From Tritrichomonas musculus (taxonomy: Eukaryota; Parabasalia; Tritrichomonadida; Tritrichomonadidae): a DNA stretch of 64,000 nucleotides. Numbering within the stretch: the first letter of the stretch is position 1; every line of letters starts with the position of its first letter. Where the stretch lies: the NCBI GenBank assembly GCA_039105265.1, contig JAPFFF010000019.1:2264501-2328500 (forward strand). Direction: 5' to 3'. Under the pieces are notes generated by a model. It worked only from the letters and a program-made list of their open reading frames with translations, did no database searches and had not been told where the DNA came from. Below, one piece after another: positions 16,696-26,615 of this stretch. Position numbers and translations under genes: made by a program.

Positions 16696-17046
16696 TTATT
16701 CTTTGTTGTTCTTAAATGCTAATAATCTATTAATCATATATGATGATACATTTAACTTCAATTTGTCTTTCAATAAGTTTTGTGTATATGAACACCTTTT
16801 GTGTGCTGGCAACTTATTTATATCATTCATTACTTTATCATCAAGGAATTCTAAAGCTTTTTCACGTTCATCCTTGTTCAAGAACTTTGATGAATTGAAT
16901 ATTGAACGCGTTCTTTTATGGTTTGCTTCTGTATTTGCTTCTTCATTTGTTTCTTCTTCTTCACTTACTTCTTGTTTTGATTCTAATATCAAAAGTAATT
17001 TATGTATTTCTTCAATGTGTTTTATTATTTCTCTTAACTCAGACAT
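16696..17046 (-). CDS. Small acidic/helical protein
   Basis: The 116-residue protein has an N-terminal helix (LREIIKHIEEIHKLLLILES), a Glu-rich middle, and a C-terminal folded-looking part (KFLNKDEREKALEFLDDKVM, LNVSSYMINRLLAFKNN) that might be a small helix-turn-helix. It is divergent from the polymerase gene at 17139. Function unknown. Confidence 0.6.
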   Translation of the reverse strand: MSELREIIKHIEEIHKLLLILESKQEVSEEEETNEEANTEANHKRTRSIFNSSKFLNKDEREKALEFLDDKVMNDINKLPAHKRCSYTQNLLKDKLKLNVSSYMINRLLAFKNNKE

Positions 17047-17138
17047 TTCAATGAAATAAAAAACTCGAAATATTTTTTATTTTTTGATTTAACATTTTTT
17101 CAAATTTCAAATAATTTGATTTTTTAATAATATCATAA

Positions 17139-20100
17139 ATGAGTTCTCGTTATTACTATAGAAAAGATACCAAATCATTTGTTATTGAACAAATCAGGTA
17201 TATCAATAATGAACTTCAATTAAAACCTCGTTTGTCAACATCTAAACCTAGTGATTATGATGTTAAACATTTCCAATCAATCTTAGAAAACTATCTAACT
17301 TCATTCGGTTTTAGAGAACATGAAGGTGATAGAATCAATGACATATCAATATTAGCTTTCGTCAATAGAATGAAAAGAGAAGCAGAAGAACAAGAAGAAG
17401 AGGAGGAAGAGGAACAATTTGAAGAAGAAGAACAAAATGATGAACAAAAACTAAAACAAAAACAAATCGAGAACAACATTAAAATTGCTCATGATGCACT
17501 CAACAAAGCCCTTCAATTAATTAAATCTGAAAATATATTATTGAGACCATTACCGCCAAAGACAAACAAACAACCTCAACGATATGAAGACATTCGATTT
17601 AACAATGAAAATGCTGAATTAATTGAATATCTCAAAAAGTTTGGCTATAAAGGTGTTCATTCAAAACATGATTCATATTTCATAATCAATGAACCTGAAA
17701 ACTTTGATGAAGCCGTCAAAGCATGCAGTCATTTCATTGACCAATACCCAAATGATAGTGAAAAGGTTGAACGATTAGATGAAGACAGCAAAGAACCAAT
17801 AAAAATATATTACAAAAACGGTGTATCATCAATTGAAGACATCAATGAATATTTGACTGAAACAGTATTTAAACAAGAAGTGAAACCGTTCAAAATATAT
17901 TTTCAATTGACTGGTATATTTGAAATACCACCAAAGAATGAAAACGAAAGGTACACGTATGAGGCAAGTGATATCAAATGGAAGAACTATAAAGCAGCAA
18001 TTCCAATAATTGTCAGAGAGAATAAAGATATTGACAAAGTTAAACTGTATGTTGAATCAAAAATACATGAATATGAAACCACGGCTTCAAACATCAAATT
18101 ATGTATCGTTTGGTCTGTTTCGTTTACAATTTCACGAGTCGTTAAGATAACAGGAAAGATTGATGAGGTTTCAGAATTGTTTGGCAAAAATAAATATATC
18201 ATTATTGATAATGTTGATGATTATTTGTGTTGGTATCGATTTCTTGCTTGTTGTTTGAATAAAGAATTAATGAAAAAACCATTCACAATCTCAGACAGAA
18301 CAGCAAAAGCAAAGAAAATATTATGTGATGAACACGGAATTACTTATTCAACTAAACCTACAAAAGCAGCAAATCAATTAATAAACTCATTCAAAGGTAT
18401 CACGATTGAAGAAATGAAAGAATCAGCCAAGAATCATAACATCAATGTCAACATCTATGAATATGACAAAGAGAAACATATTTATGATATTCAAGACCAA
18501 TGGCATAACGTCGATGATGAAACAAAAACGTTTTCAGCCCTGTTGTATTCAAAGGATAAGATACTTCACATCATGTACATCATCAACGCTGAAGCATTAA
18601 CAAATATTCATATATGCCCTCATTGTGGTTCATACATTCACAAAGGACATGAACATATGGATAGATTCAACAACCATGTCAAGAAATGTGAGAAGCTAGG
18701 AGGCAAATTCAAAAAGGATTTCATTCCTTCACGAGAAGCTTTGCCATATTGTCCACACATTTTAAACAATCCTGTTTATTTATATTGTCTTTCATATGAA
18801 CTTGAATGGAAGCCAACAATTCATTATATCACTTATGATTTTGAAACAATGGAGCAAAAGATTGAAAAGAAAGTCAGTGATAAATCAGTTATCAATTCTC
18901 GATTGATTCCTTTGAGTGTTTCATCATGTGTGAAACTTGATAAAGGTTTGATAACAAAGAACTTTGACATACGAACAAATGAATTCATTGCCAAATGGAT
19001 TGACTGGTTATTTGTTGTTGGCTGTGATGTGTATGTTGATAAGTTGAATCATTTGAAGAGCTTTATTAAAGATAAATCGGAAGAAGAACTCAATAAAATA
19101 GATTCATCATTGAAAACAATAACAGTATTCGGTTTTAATTCATCACGATTTGATTCAAACTTATTCAAAGAGCAATTGATTAAAAATCATTGGTCTATCG
19201 ATAGTGGAATGATTGGAACTGCTACATCATTGAAACAATTCATATTGAAATCATCAAAGTACCCTATTCGATTACGATTCATTGACGCACAAGCATTTGT
19301 TGCTGGAGGAACACTCAAACAGTTTGGAATCGATTTTGGCGGTATATCTAACAGTTCGAAAGGTGTATTTCCTTATGAAGCAATCAACAGCGAGAATTAT
19401 AATGAAGTGTTATCAAAGAGTGAACCATTCAAATATGAAGACTTCTACAGTTATCTCAATCAAAAGAATCCATTAACAAAAGCTGATTATGAAGAGTATT
19501 TGATTGATTCAAAGAGGTTTCCAACACGTTGGGATTACTTGTTATCATACAATGACAATGATGTTGAAATGATGATTAATCCTATTGACAACCTTATTCA
19601 AATGAATGCTGAATATAAAGTTGATTTGATTAGCAATCTTTCGTTATCAAAGAATGCTTCATGTATCAAATATGCTCTTGCTTACAAAGATTTCAACCCG
19701 AAGAACGACTATGAAATCATCAACAAATCAAATACATTCAAACCATCAATGAAATGGTGGTTAAATAAATGTGATAACTATCGAAAGCAAGATGAAAAAC
19801 ATAACCAATCCAATCAAAATCAACGTGATATATCAAAATGTGTTAGTGAAAAAGATTTTGATGCATTCATGAAATTGTATGAATCAAATGAAACAGGTAA
19901 ATGTCATTTATGTGGTGAACACTTTACTTACAACAACAAACCAACTCTTGACCGAATAGATAACAACAAAGGACATCAGATTGATAACTGTTTGTTGGCT
20001 TGCGCTGAATGTAATCGTTTACGACAAAGAGATGATGACAAGATAACAAGAACCAAAATACAATTGAAGAAATTCTGCAAGCTCCATCACCTCCCTACAC

Positions 20101-21677
20101 TCATAACTGATGAAAAAGAATACTACAACTTGAGAGAGAATATAACGGGAGGGTTATCAAATGTACTTCATCGAGTGAACATCAGAGGTCAAACATTAAT
20201 CAATAAACTCAAATATGATGCCGTTAATGACAGAATCATCAGCTATGACACTTCAAACATAGTCTCACACGTTGCTGGTATTGATTTCAATTCATTATAT
20301 CCTTCATCATTCAGTTCAGTAAAACATTCATTTAATCCTTATCACGGAGGAATCATGTACATGCCTGGTTCATTTATAAAACGATTTGATGTTTATGATG
20401 AACAAGGAAACAAGAATGAAAAGGTTCTTAATACTGCAATGAATATCATTCAATCAAAGAAGCGATTTGATGCAAACCCTGAGTTTATATTCAAAGCTGA
20501 AGTCAAATTGAGATGCCCAAAGAATAAAATCAATGATTTGATTAACTTTCCCCCTGTGTTTAGAAATATCAATATAATGAATGATGAACAAACAATCGGA
20601 AGCTATATGTACAAATACATGAAAGACAATAAACTGAATTCAGCCGATAAAGAAACAAGAAAGCTGACAATGTTGCTTGATACATGCGGAACATTTATGA
20701 CGTTCTCGAATTACCTTTTATGGTTTTTAATCGACCACGGACTTATTGTTGATGACATTAAGAGCTTAAGTTTATATGAAGCTCATGACGGATTCAATCA
20801 ATTTGTTTGTGAGTTTATGAAGAAGCGTCAAGATATATTGTCAGGAAAGGCACACGGGAACGAAAAGTTTTACAAGATTAGTATGAACGGATCTTACGGA
20901 TATGACGGTATGAATTCAGAGAACTTCAACAAAGTCAGAATTGTTGATAAAAATAAAGCCTTTCAATTGATTGCATCCGATACTTATCGCAATGGATGTA
21001 AATTGTCAAATGATTGTTATTTGATACAATCACAACCTCATTCATTCAAATGCACTACATGTCTTCAGGAATCATTTTGGACATTAGACAATGCGAAATA
21101 TTGGTATTTGACTTTCCTTTATGACTTTCTTTACAAATGCATTGACATGAATAAAATTCATTTCAACTCGGTCGATACAGACAGCCTTTACATGTCTATA
21201 GCTGGTGATATGAATAAACCGATTAATCAGTTGTTTGATTACGTCATCAAAGACAAATCATTTTATGATAAACACATTTATAGCTTTATGCCAAATCCTG
21301 CAATCAATGATGTATATGATGAGAAAAAGATACTCGGATGCTGTGTAGAAAAGTTTGGAGCAAATCAAGTTGCTTTGTGTGCTAAATGTTATACGATTTG
21401 GTCAGATGACAAAACAATTTCATTAAAGCTCAAAGGTGTTTCATTGAAGAAGAACAACATCAAATCAAGTGATTATAAAGATGTCATTGAAAAGCAATCA
21501 GTAATGAAAGGTAAAAATATAAACCTTCAAATGAATTCACAACTGATGAGTAAAATAACTGTAATCAAAAATGCATTAACAGCAGCACATTCAAAAATGT
21601 TGGTATTATCAAATCATTGTTGTTGTCCTTATGTCAATGGTTTCACTGCAAAGGATTATTTCATTGAGAATCATTAA
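17139..21677 (+). CDS. Protein-primed family B DNA polymerase with embedded HNH domain
   Basis: The 1512-residue protein replicates the element. In order it has a charged N-terminus (Glu-rich ~85-115), an OTU-like region (DNVDDYLCWYR ~357, ILHIMYI ~476), and a zinc-finger-like CPHCG...H...KKC (~492-517). The exonuclease motifs are YDFETME (~566), GFNSSRFDSN (~664) and YNDNDVE (~803). An HNH-type insertion follows (CHLCGEHF...TLDRIDNNKGH...CAECN, ~918-962). The polymerase motifs are A DFNSLYPSSF (~1048), B KFYKISMNGSYGYDG (~1243) and C VDTDSLY (~1345). The long spacing between exonuclease and palm is usual for protein-primed enzymes, but here part of it is the HNH unit. It is homologous along its length to 56550-61352. 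Confidence 0.93.
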   Translation: MSSRYYYRKDTKSFVIEQIRYINNELQLKPRLSTSKPSDYDVKHFQSILENYLTSFGFREHEGDRINDISILAFVNRMKREAEEQEEEEEEEQFEEEEQNDEQKLKQKQIENNIKIAHDALNKALQLIKSENILLRPLPPKTNKQPQRYEDIRFNNENAELIEYLKKFGYKGVHSKHDSYFIINEPENFDEAVKACSHFIDQYPNDSEKVERLDEDSKEPIKIYYKNGVSSIEDINEYLTETVFKQEVKPFKIYFQLTGIFEIPPKNENERYTYEASDIKWKNYKAAIPIIVRENKDIDKVKLYVESKIHEYETTASNIKLCIVWSVSFTISRVVKITGKIDEVSELFGKNKYIIIDNVDDYLCWYRFLACCLNKELMKKPFTISDRTAKAKKILCDEHGITYSTKPTKAANQLINSFKGITIEEMKESAKNHNINVNIYEYDKEKHIYDIQDQWHNVDDETKTFSALLYSKDKILHIMYIINAEALTNIHICPHCGSYIHKGHEHMDRFNNHVKKCEKLGGKFKKDFIPSREALPYCPHILNNPVYLYCLSYELEWKPTIHYITYDFETMEQKIEKKVSDKSVINSRLIPLSVSSCVKLDKGLITKNFDIRTNEFIAKWIDWLFVVGCDVYVDKLNHLKSFIKDKSEEELNKIDSSLKTITVFGFNSSRFDSNLFKEQLIKNHWSIDSGMIGTATSLKQFILKSSKYPIRLRFIDAQAFVAGGTLKQFGIDFGGISNSSKGVFPYEAINSENYNEVLSKSEPFKYEDFYSYLNQKNPLTKADYEEYLIDSKRFPTRWDYLLSYNDNDVEMMINPIDNLIQMNAEYKVDLISNLSLSKNASCIKYALAYKDFNPKNDYEIINKSNTFKPSMKWWLNKCDNYRKQDEKHNQSNQNQRDISKCVSEKDFDAFMKLYESNETGKCHLCGEHFTYNNKPTLDRIDNNKGHQIDNCLLACAECNRLRQRDDDKITRTKIQLKKFCKLHHLPTLITDEKEYYNLRENITGGLSNVLHRVNIRGQTLINKLKYDAVNDRIISYDTSNIVSHVAGIDFNSLYPSSFSSVKHSFNPYHGGIMYMPGSFIKRFDVYDEQGNKNEKVLNTAMNIIQSKKRFDANPEFIFKAEVKLRCPKNKINDLINFPPVFRNINIMNDEQTIGSYMYKYMKDNKLNSADKETRKLTMLLDTCGTFMTFSNYLLWFLIDHGLIVDDIKSLSLYEAHDGFNQFVCEFMKKRQDILSGKAHGNEKFYKISMNGSYGYDGMNSENFNKVRIVDKNKAFQLIASDTYRNGCKLSNDCYLIQSQPHSFKCTTCLQESFWTLDNAKYWYLTFLYDFLYKCIDMNKIHFNSVDTDSLYMSIAGDMNKPINQLFDYVIKDKSFYDKHIYSFMPNPAINDVYDEKKILGCCVEKFGANQVALCAKCYTIWSDDKTISLKLKGVSLKKNNIKSSDYKDVIEKQSVMKGKNINLQMNSQLMSKITVIKNALTAAHSKMLVLSNHCCCPYVNGFTAKDYFIENH

Positions 21678-21732
21678 ACAATTAATTTAATGATTTTATT
21701 TTAAAAAATCAATTTTTTTATTTTTGTTATAA

Positions 21733-22371
21733 ATGAGTCAACCAACTGAACAAACACAAATTGAAAATGCTGAAGCTGAATTTGAACCTTTGAAAGGTTT
21801 TGAAAGTGATTATGAAATTCAAACAACTTTCCCTTATAACATCAAGAATAAGAAAACAGGAAAAATAATAGCTGAAGGTGAATACAGACAAAATGTTTAT
21901 CCGTGTGTAAACCTAAATAACAAAATATATTATAAACATATTCTTGTAGCAAAGCAATTTATTGAAAACCCTAATAATCTGCCACAAGTCGACCATAAGA
22001 ATAGAATCAAAACTGATTATCATCTTGATAATTTACGATTTGTATCAAGTTCAGAGAATAATAAAAATAAATCAAATTATAAAGGTATTCAATATGAATT
22101 CATTGATGACATACCTGATGATGCAATTGTTATTGATTTCTATGAAACAAAGACAGAAAGGAAAGAATTTGAAGAAAACACGTATTATTATTACCATGAT
22201 GATACTAATAATGAAGACATTTTTTATGCAAAGATTACTGATAATATTTATAAAATTCTTCATATCAATACAAATAAATCAGGAAATGAATTTATTTCAA
22301 TGAACGATATAAATAATCAAAAAGTTAGCGTATATATTAATAGATTCAAACATCAACATGATTTGCTTTAA
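21733..22371 (+). CDS. NUMOD4/HNH endonuclease-like protein
   Basis: The 212-residue protein has an N-terminal NUMOD4-like part (LKGFESDYEIQTTFPYNIKN) followed by an HNH_3-type core: a VDHKNRIKTDYHLDNLRFVS stretch (~80-99), then SENNKNKSNYKGIQYEF. This is the layout of free-standing homing endonucleases found in phages and large DNA viruses. The last 100 residues are acidic and not recognised. It lies 55 bases after the polymerase gene on the same strand. Whether it acts as a homing nuclease or in element replication or recombination is unknown. Confidence 0.78.
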   Translation: MSQPTEQTQIENAEAEFEPLKGFESDYEIQTTFPYNIKNKKTGKIIAEGEYRQNVYPCVNLNNKIYYKHILVAKQFIENPNNLPQVDHKNRIKTDYHLDNLRFVSSSENNKNKSNYKGIQYEFIDDIPDDAIVIDFYETKTERKEFEENTYYYYHDDTNNEDIFYAKITDNIYKILHINTNKSGNEFISMNDINNQKVSVYINRFKHQHDLL

Positions 22372-22381
22372 ATGAAACGAG

Positions 22382-22397
22382 TACGGGAATTCCCGTA
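22382..22397. repeat. Perfect palindrome TACGGGAATTCCCGTA
   Basis: This 16-base perfect palindrome lies between the HNH and KilA-N genes. It could be a hairpin or a protein-binding site. Confidence 0.5.
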
Positions 22398-22481
22398 GTC
22401 GAAAAATCATCAATGAAAATCAATTTATTTTTGAATGTTTTTTTTTAAATCAATTTTTTATCAGCTAATTAAAAGGCTACA

Positions 22482-23240
22482 ATGTCAGCAACTAACAACC
22501 AAACAGCAACAGTTCAAGCAATCAACAATGATTATGAATATATTCAATACAACCAACATTTAAGAATCATTCATTCAAAACAGGATGATATGTATCAAAT
22601 GCAGTCAATCATAACAGCTTGTCATTCAAAGAAACAACCTACAAGATGGTTTAACTTGCATGAATCAAATGAAATACTTAATGAATTGGCAGGCATGCAA
22701 AATTGCACCCCTGAAGAATTGTATCAAAACAGACCTAATTTGCAATCAGGTTTACAAGGTTATTATGTTCATCGATTACTCGTCAATCATATTGCCATAT
22801 GGAGCTCACCAAAATATGCATTATACATCATGAAACTGCTTGACTCTCATTTTGAACACGAACGACAACAATTAACTGAAACAATCAATGAGCAACGACC
22901 ACGAATGGTTCCAGTCAACAGAGAACACGATTATAAGTATTTGATTTGGAAAGAAACAATACCAAACGATAATGATAATATTATTCTTCATTTAGTCCGT
23001 CGTCATAAATCTAACTTTCGACAAATCATCAATCATTACCGTAATGAAGAAGAAAGATGGTATTTCAAAGATAATTTACCAATAGCGATGAGTCCGAACA
23101 AAGATATCAAAAATATTGTCAAACGTACATTTGGTGCTGATGATTACGATATCAATATGTGTACGATAAGAATTCAAACAAGACATCTAGAACAATTACA
23201 CACACTCATCGATGAATACTTCAATCAATTTCAATCATAA
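22482..23240 (+). CDS. KilA-N domain protein
   Basis: The 252-residue protein has a KilA-N-type N-terminal domain (YIQYNQHLRIIHSKQDDMY, SIITACHSK, GYYVHRLLVNHIAIWSSP at about 90-107). Its C-terminal region (from ~145, RMVPVNREHDYKYLIW) is shared with the outer-element protein at 2012-2719. The family is common in NCLDVs, virophages and phages and is thought to bind DNA or RNA. It follows the HNH gene on the same strand. Confidence 0.78.
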   Translation: MSATNNQTATVQAINNDYEYIQYNQHLRIIHSKQDDMYQMQSIITACHSKKQPTRWFNLHESNEILNELAGMQNCTPEELYQNRPNLQSGLQGYYVHRLLVNHIAIWSSPKYALYIMKLLDSHFEHERQQLTETINEQRPRMVPVNREHDYKYLIWKETIPNDNDNIILHLVRRHKSNFRQIINHYRNEEERWYFKDNLPIAMSPNKDIKNIVKRTFGADDYDINMCTIRIQTRHLEQLHTLIDEYFNQFQS

Positions 23241-23275
23241 ATGAACAAAAATAAAATGAAAATCAATCAATTAAT

Positions 23276-26200
23276 TTACTCTTTGAATACAGCTAATGTT
23301 CTTTCATCAATGATACTTGTAATGATTCCAACAGTCATACGTTTTATTTTTGATGTTATCGCTGTCTCTCCTGAAAGAACTTTCAGCTTATTGTCTTCAT
23401 TATCGATAAACACCTCATCACCGATTGAATAACATGATGAATCATTAACGCGAACCATATAATCACCATGTGAACTAAATGTGATACATTTATTTTTGTC
23501 ATCGATTCTGACACATATACCGACATATTCTTTCCATGTTCCTGATGTCTTGACACTACAAATACAATCAGTTGTATCATCTGCTGTTGATGGTTTCCAT
23601 TCATCACCAACATGTTTGTAAACCTTACCTGTCATATACACAGGAGAACCAACAACGAAATCATTAACAGAGTTCATTGATGATTCAATCGGCGAGTAAT
23701 GTGTGATTGTCGTGTTTGATTGTGCACCGTAAATAGCTGCCTTGAATGTTGCTAAATAACCTCGGGACATGATTTGTCTTGAATATAGTTGTCTAGAATC
23801 TAATAATTCTTGAGTAACTGTCCAGGAATATCCACCTATTGGGAAGCTATATGTCAGGGGTCTTCCTGATGATATATCAACAGTGTCTTCATAATATAGT
23901 GGGAATTTGAAATTGTCGAAATACACAGTTCTTTGATGTAATACAAGAACAATGTTGTGAGGATTTCCAGTTGTATCACGGAATAACACCCTTATTTCAC
24001 AACATAGTGCATATTCATTTACTATGTATTCCAGTTTAATCAACTTATCTTCAAGTTTTAGATATTGAATTGATATATCCGAGGAACCCTCCTCAATTGG
24101 ACTGCAATCAATAGCACACCTTTTTATTAGTTGTTCTTCTGTTATGACATTTGACTTCAATGCATATTCAGATAAACATTCAGGCATTTGACATTTAAAT
24201 ACAACTTTAGATAATAATAATGAAGCTAGATTAGTTATTGGTTTCTCATTTTTTTCGAATATACCATACAATTCATTAAAATAAGATATATCGAAATCAG
24301 TAGTTTCGAGTGAATTATTTAGTAAATCAGCTGAAGTATAAACATTGTTTGTTAATAATTCATCACAAGAATCCAAAGCCGCTTGAAGAGCTTCATTAGC
24401 CATAATATTTGTTAAACACATTGATGCTTTAGCTGATAATGGTTTATCATCATTATCCATCATTTTCTGTATGACTTCTTCTGGTAATTGTTCCTTTGGG
24501 TTCAATTGCAACTCACTATTTTTGAGAATATATTCATTTAAATCTTTATGAAGTAATAGTTTATCTTCAGGAATAACTTTAAATGCAGAGTCAATGATTA
24601 CAGAACCAATAGCGGGAATTCCAGAATGTACACCGTAAAGAATTCCATTGATATCATCCCAAGCAATCACGACATCTGGTTCTCTACTGAGATACATCAT
24701 GTGCCAATTATAATTACCTGGATGATCAACGGAATCAATGCTCTTATTGATTTCATCGGTTTTAAATATGATATCAATATCTTGAATTACTTCAGGTAAA
24801 TTAGCTTGTGAAAGCATCTTACCAACCAATTTACTACCTTCACAGAATTCAATATGAGCGGTTTGTTTAGCTTCTATATCACCAGAATCAATGATTTCAT
24901 CTTTATATTCAACTGTTAATGGAATATATTTTGCAGAATATGTCAAATCGTTTTTCTTTCGATATTCACCAAGATTATTATCACATTCACTTTTCAAAGC
25001 ATATTTACCTTCAGCGACTGTTTTCGTTTCATACTTATCTAATTCATAAGCCAATTCATCCTCATCAACAAACTTCTCATCAGCTTGTGCGCTTGTATAA
25101 TACGGTGTCAAGTCAACAGGTTCAGGAATTTCACTCTTCAATGCTATTTCATCTGTTCTGTCTTCATACAAAATTGATATAATATAAACCATCGGTCCTT
25201 CACAATATGTTGTTGAATTTTCTAATAGTAATGTACCATCATACTTCCAAAACAAACTGTATTCAGTACCTTCAACATTAATGAAGTTATCACACCAATA
25301 TCCTAGTGAACTAAAATTACCTGTTGTGAATACATAATCATATTCAATATCATTATATCTAAATTTGATGAAACATTTTTCATAAACATGATGACAAATA
25401 CCGTTTTCTTCTATACTTCTATCAATTTCAAGTTGAGTTAACTTTGTTATACTTAAATCATTCATTTTACGATACTCGCTTAAGTTTGTAAGCTTTGCAT
25501 ATTCATCAATATTAATCAAATCTATTACTTTAGTTACTGCCATAGATGATAATATATATGATGCTTGTGCTGATAGCGGTTTATCATCATTCATCAATTT
25601 CTGTTGAACTTCTTCTGTTGGTTCTTCATTCGGATTCAATTGCAACTCACTATTTTTGAGTACTTCTGGTATATCCGTCTTCAATGCATATACATTTAAT
25701 TGAGTGCTTAGGTCATCTTTGCTGACATATTTTTTATTTGTATAATCTATGGTCGGGATTGATGAGTTATCCATTATATAAAACTCTATAATATCAGTTG
25801 GAGGTGCCCAGCTACTGCTATTACTTATAAAGTGATCATAATTGTCTGAACTGGTTGCGTAATAGATACAAATTCCTTTGTAGTTTACATTTTTTGCAGT
25901 ACCAGATAATTTATATTCAACACAAGCATCAGTTTCACGCGAAAACACATAATATCCGTCAGTATAATCACTCGTTTTTTCGAAATAGATATATATACCT
26001 AAATCACGAGCTTTAGTAAGAAATTCAGAGTCTTTTGTAAGATTATGACTGACAGTGCCTGTTTCAAATCTCAAGTTATTAAATCCATCAATTTTACTAG
26101 AATCACTGTATAAATTATCTTTCGTTAAACAGTTTCCGAGGTCATTTTTTAATTCAGCTAATTTATTTTCAACGTCGTCTGATAAAACATACTTATCTAA

Positions 26201-26593
26201 TTCATAAGCCAATTCATCCTCATCAACAAACTTCTCATCAGCTTGTGCACTAGTATAATACGGTGTCAAGTCAACTGGTTCTGGTATATCTGTCTTCAAT
26301 GCATATCCTTTTAATGCTTCATTTATTTTTGTCGTCAACGATTCTTCATTAATCAAGTCATCAGGTATATCAGTTGATAAAGCGTAATTGTTGATGACAT
26401 AATCACGCAATCCGTTAACTGCTTCATTCAATTGTTCCTCAGTGATTCCATTTCCGTTTGGAATCCCTACGTTTCCGTTCGATGAATCGCCTTTGATAAC
26501 ATAATTATCGACATATCTTTTAATGTACTCGTTAATCAATCCGTCAATTGTATTTGTTTTTGTTATGTGTCCGCTCTGCTCAATCGTAAACAT
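23276..26593 (-). CDS. Large fibre-like structural protein with internal duplications
   Basis: The 1105-residue protein is built from short repeats of the tail-fibre style: (D/E)YALKTDIPE, SEYRKxNDL and NSELQLNPxE segments recur throughout. One long block (ALKTDIPEPVDLTPYYTSAQ onward, ~38 residues) occurs twice, encoded near 26190-26290 and 25030-25130. It stays almost identical at the DNA level. The last 120 residues form a compact, Gly/Cys-containing beta-rich tail (VGSPVYMTGKVYKH, YSIGDEVFIDNEDNKLKVLS) like phage fibre tip domains. A role in attachment or a capsid spike is likely but inferred. It is divergent from the gene at 26616, only 22 bases apart. Confidence 0.6.
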   Translation of the reverse strand: MFTIEQSGHITKTNTIDGLINEYIKRYVDNYVIKGDSSNGNVGIPNGNGITEEQLNEAVNGLRDYVINNYALSTDIPDDLINEESLTTKINEALKGYALKTDIPEPVDLTPYYTSAQADEKFVDEDELAYELDKYVLSDDVENKLAELKNDLGNCLTKDNLYSDSSKIDGFNNLRFETGTVSHNLTKDSEFLTKARDLGIYIYFEKTSDYTDGYYVFSRETDACVEYKLSGTAKNVNYKGICIYYATSSDNYDHFISNSSSWAPPTDIIEFYIMDNSSIPTIDYTNKKYVSKDDLSTQLNVYALKTDIPEVLKNSELQLNPNEEPTEEVQQKLMNDDKPLSAQASYILSSMAVTKVIDLINIDEYAKLTNLSEYRKMNDLSITKLTQLEIDRSIEENGICHHVYEKCFIKFRYNDIEYDYVFTTGNFSSLGYWCDNFINVEGTEYSLFWKYDGTLLLENSTTYCEGPMVYIISILYEDRTDEIALKSEIPEPVDLTPYYTSAQADEKFVDEDELAYELDKYETKTVAEGKYALKSECDNNLGEYRKKNDLTYSAKYIPLTVEYKDEIIDSGDIEAKQTAHIEFCEGSKLVGKMLSQANLPEVIQDIDIIFKTDEINKSIDSVDHPGNYNWHMMYLSREPDVVIAWDDINGILYGVHSGIPAIGSVIIDSAFKVIPEDKLLLHKDLNEYILKNSELQLNPKEQLPEEVIQKMMDNDDKPLSAKASMCLTNIMANEALQAALDSCDELLTNNVYTSADLLNNSLETTDFDISYFNELYGIFEKNEKPITNLASLLLSKVVFKCQMPECLSEYALKSNVITEEQLIKRCAIDCSPIEEGSSDISIQYLKLEDKLIKLEYIVNEYALCCEIRVLFRDTTGNPHNIVLVLHQRTVYFDNFKFPLYYEDTVDISSGRPLTYSFPIGGYSWTVTQELLDSRQLYSRQIMSRGYLATFKAAIYGAQSNTTITHYSPIESSMNSVNDFVVGSPVYMTGKVYKHVGDEWKPSTADDTTDCICSVKTSGTWKEYVGICVRIDDKNKCITFSSHGDYMVRVNDSSCYSIGDEVFIDNEDNKLKVLSGETAITSKIKRMTVGIITSIIDERTLAVFKE

Positions 26594-26615
26594 TCAATTT
26601 ATTAGAAACTAAACA

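Noticed and set aside
19880-20040. Intein in the polymerase
   Set aside because: The HNH unit is only about 45-60 residues, no Hint-domain splice blocks were noticed, and the unit occupies a region between domains rather than an active-site motif.
23241-23432. 63-codon plus-strand frame after the KilA-N gene
   Set aside because: It mostly overlaps the antisense of the fibre gene's C-terminal coding region and has no support.
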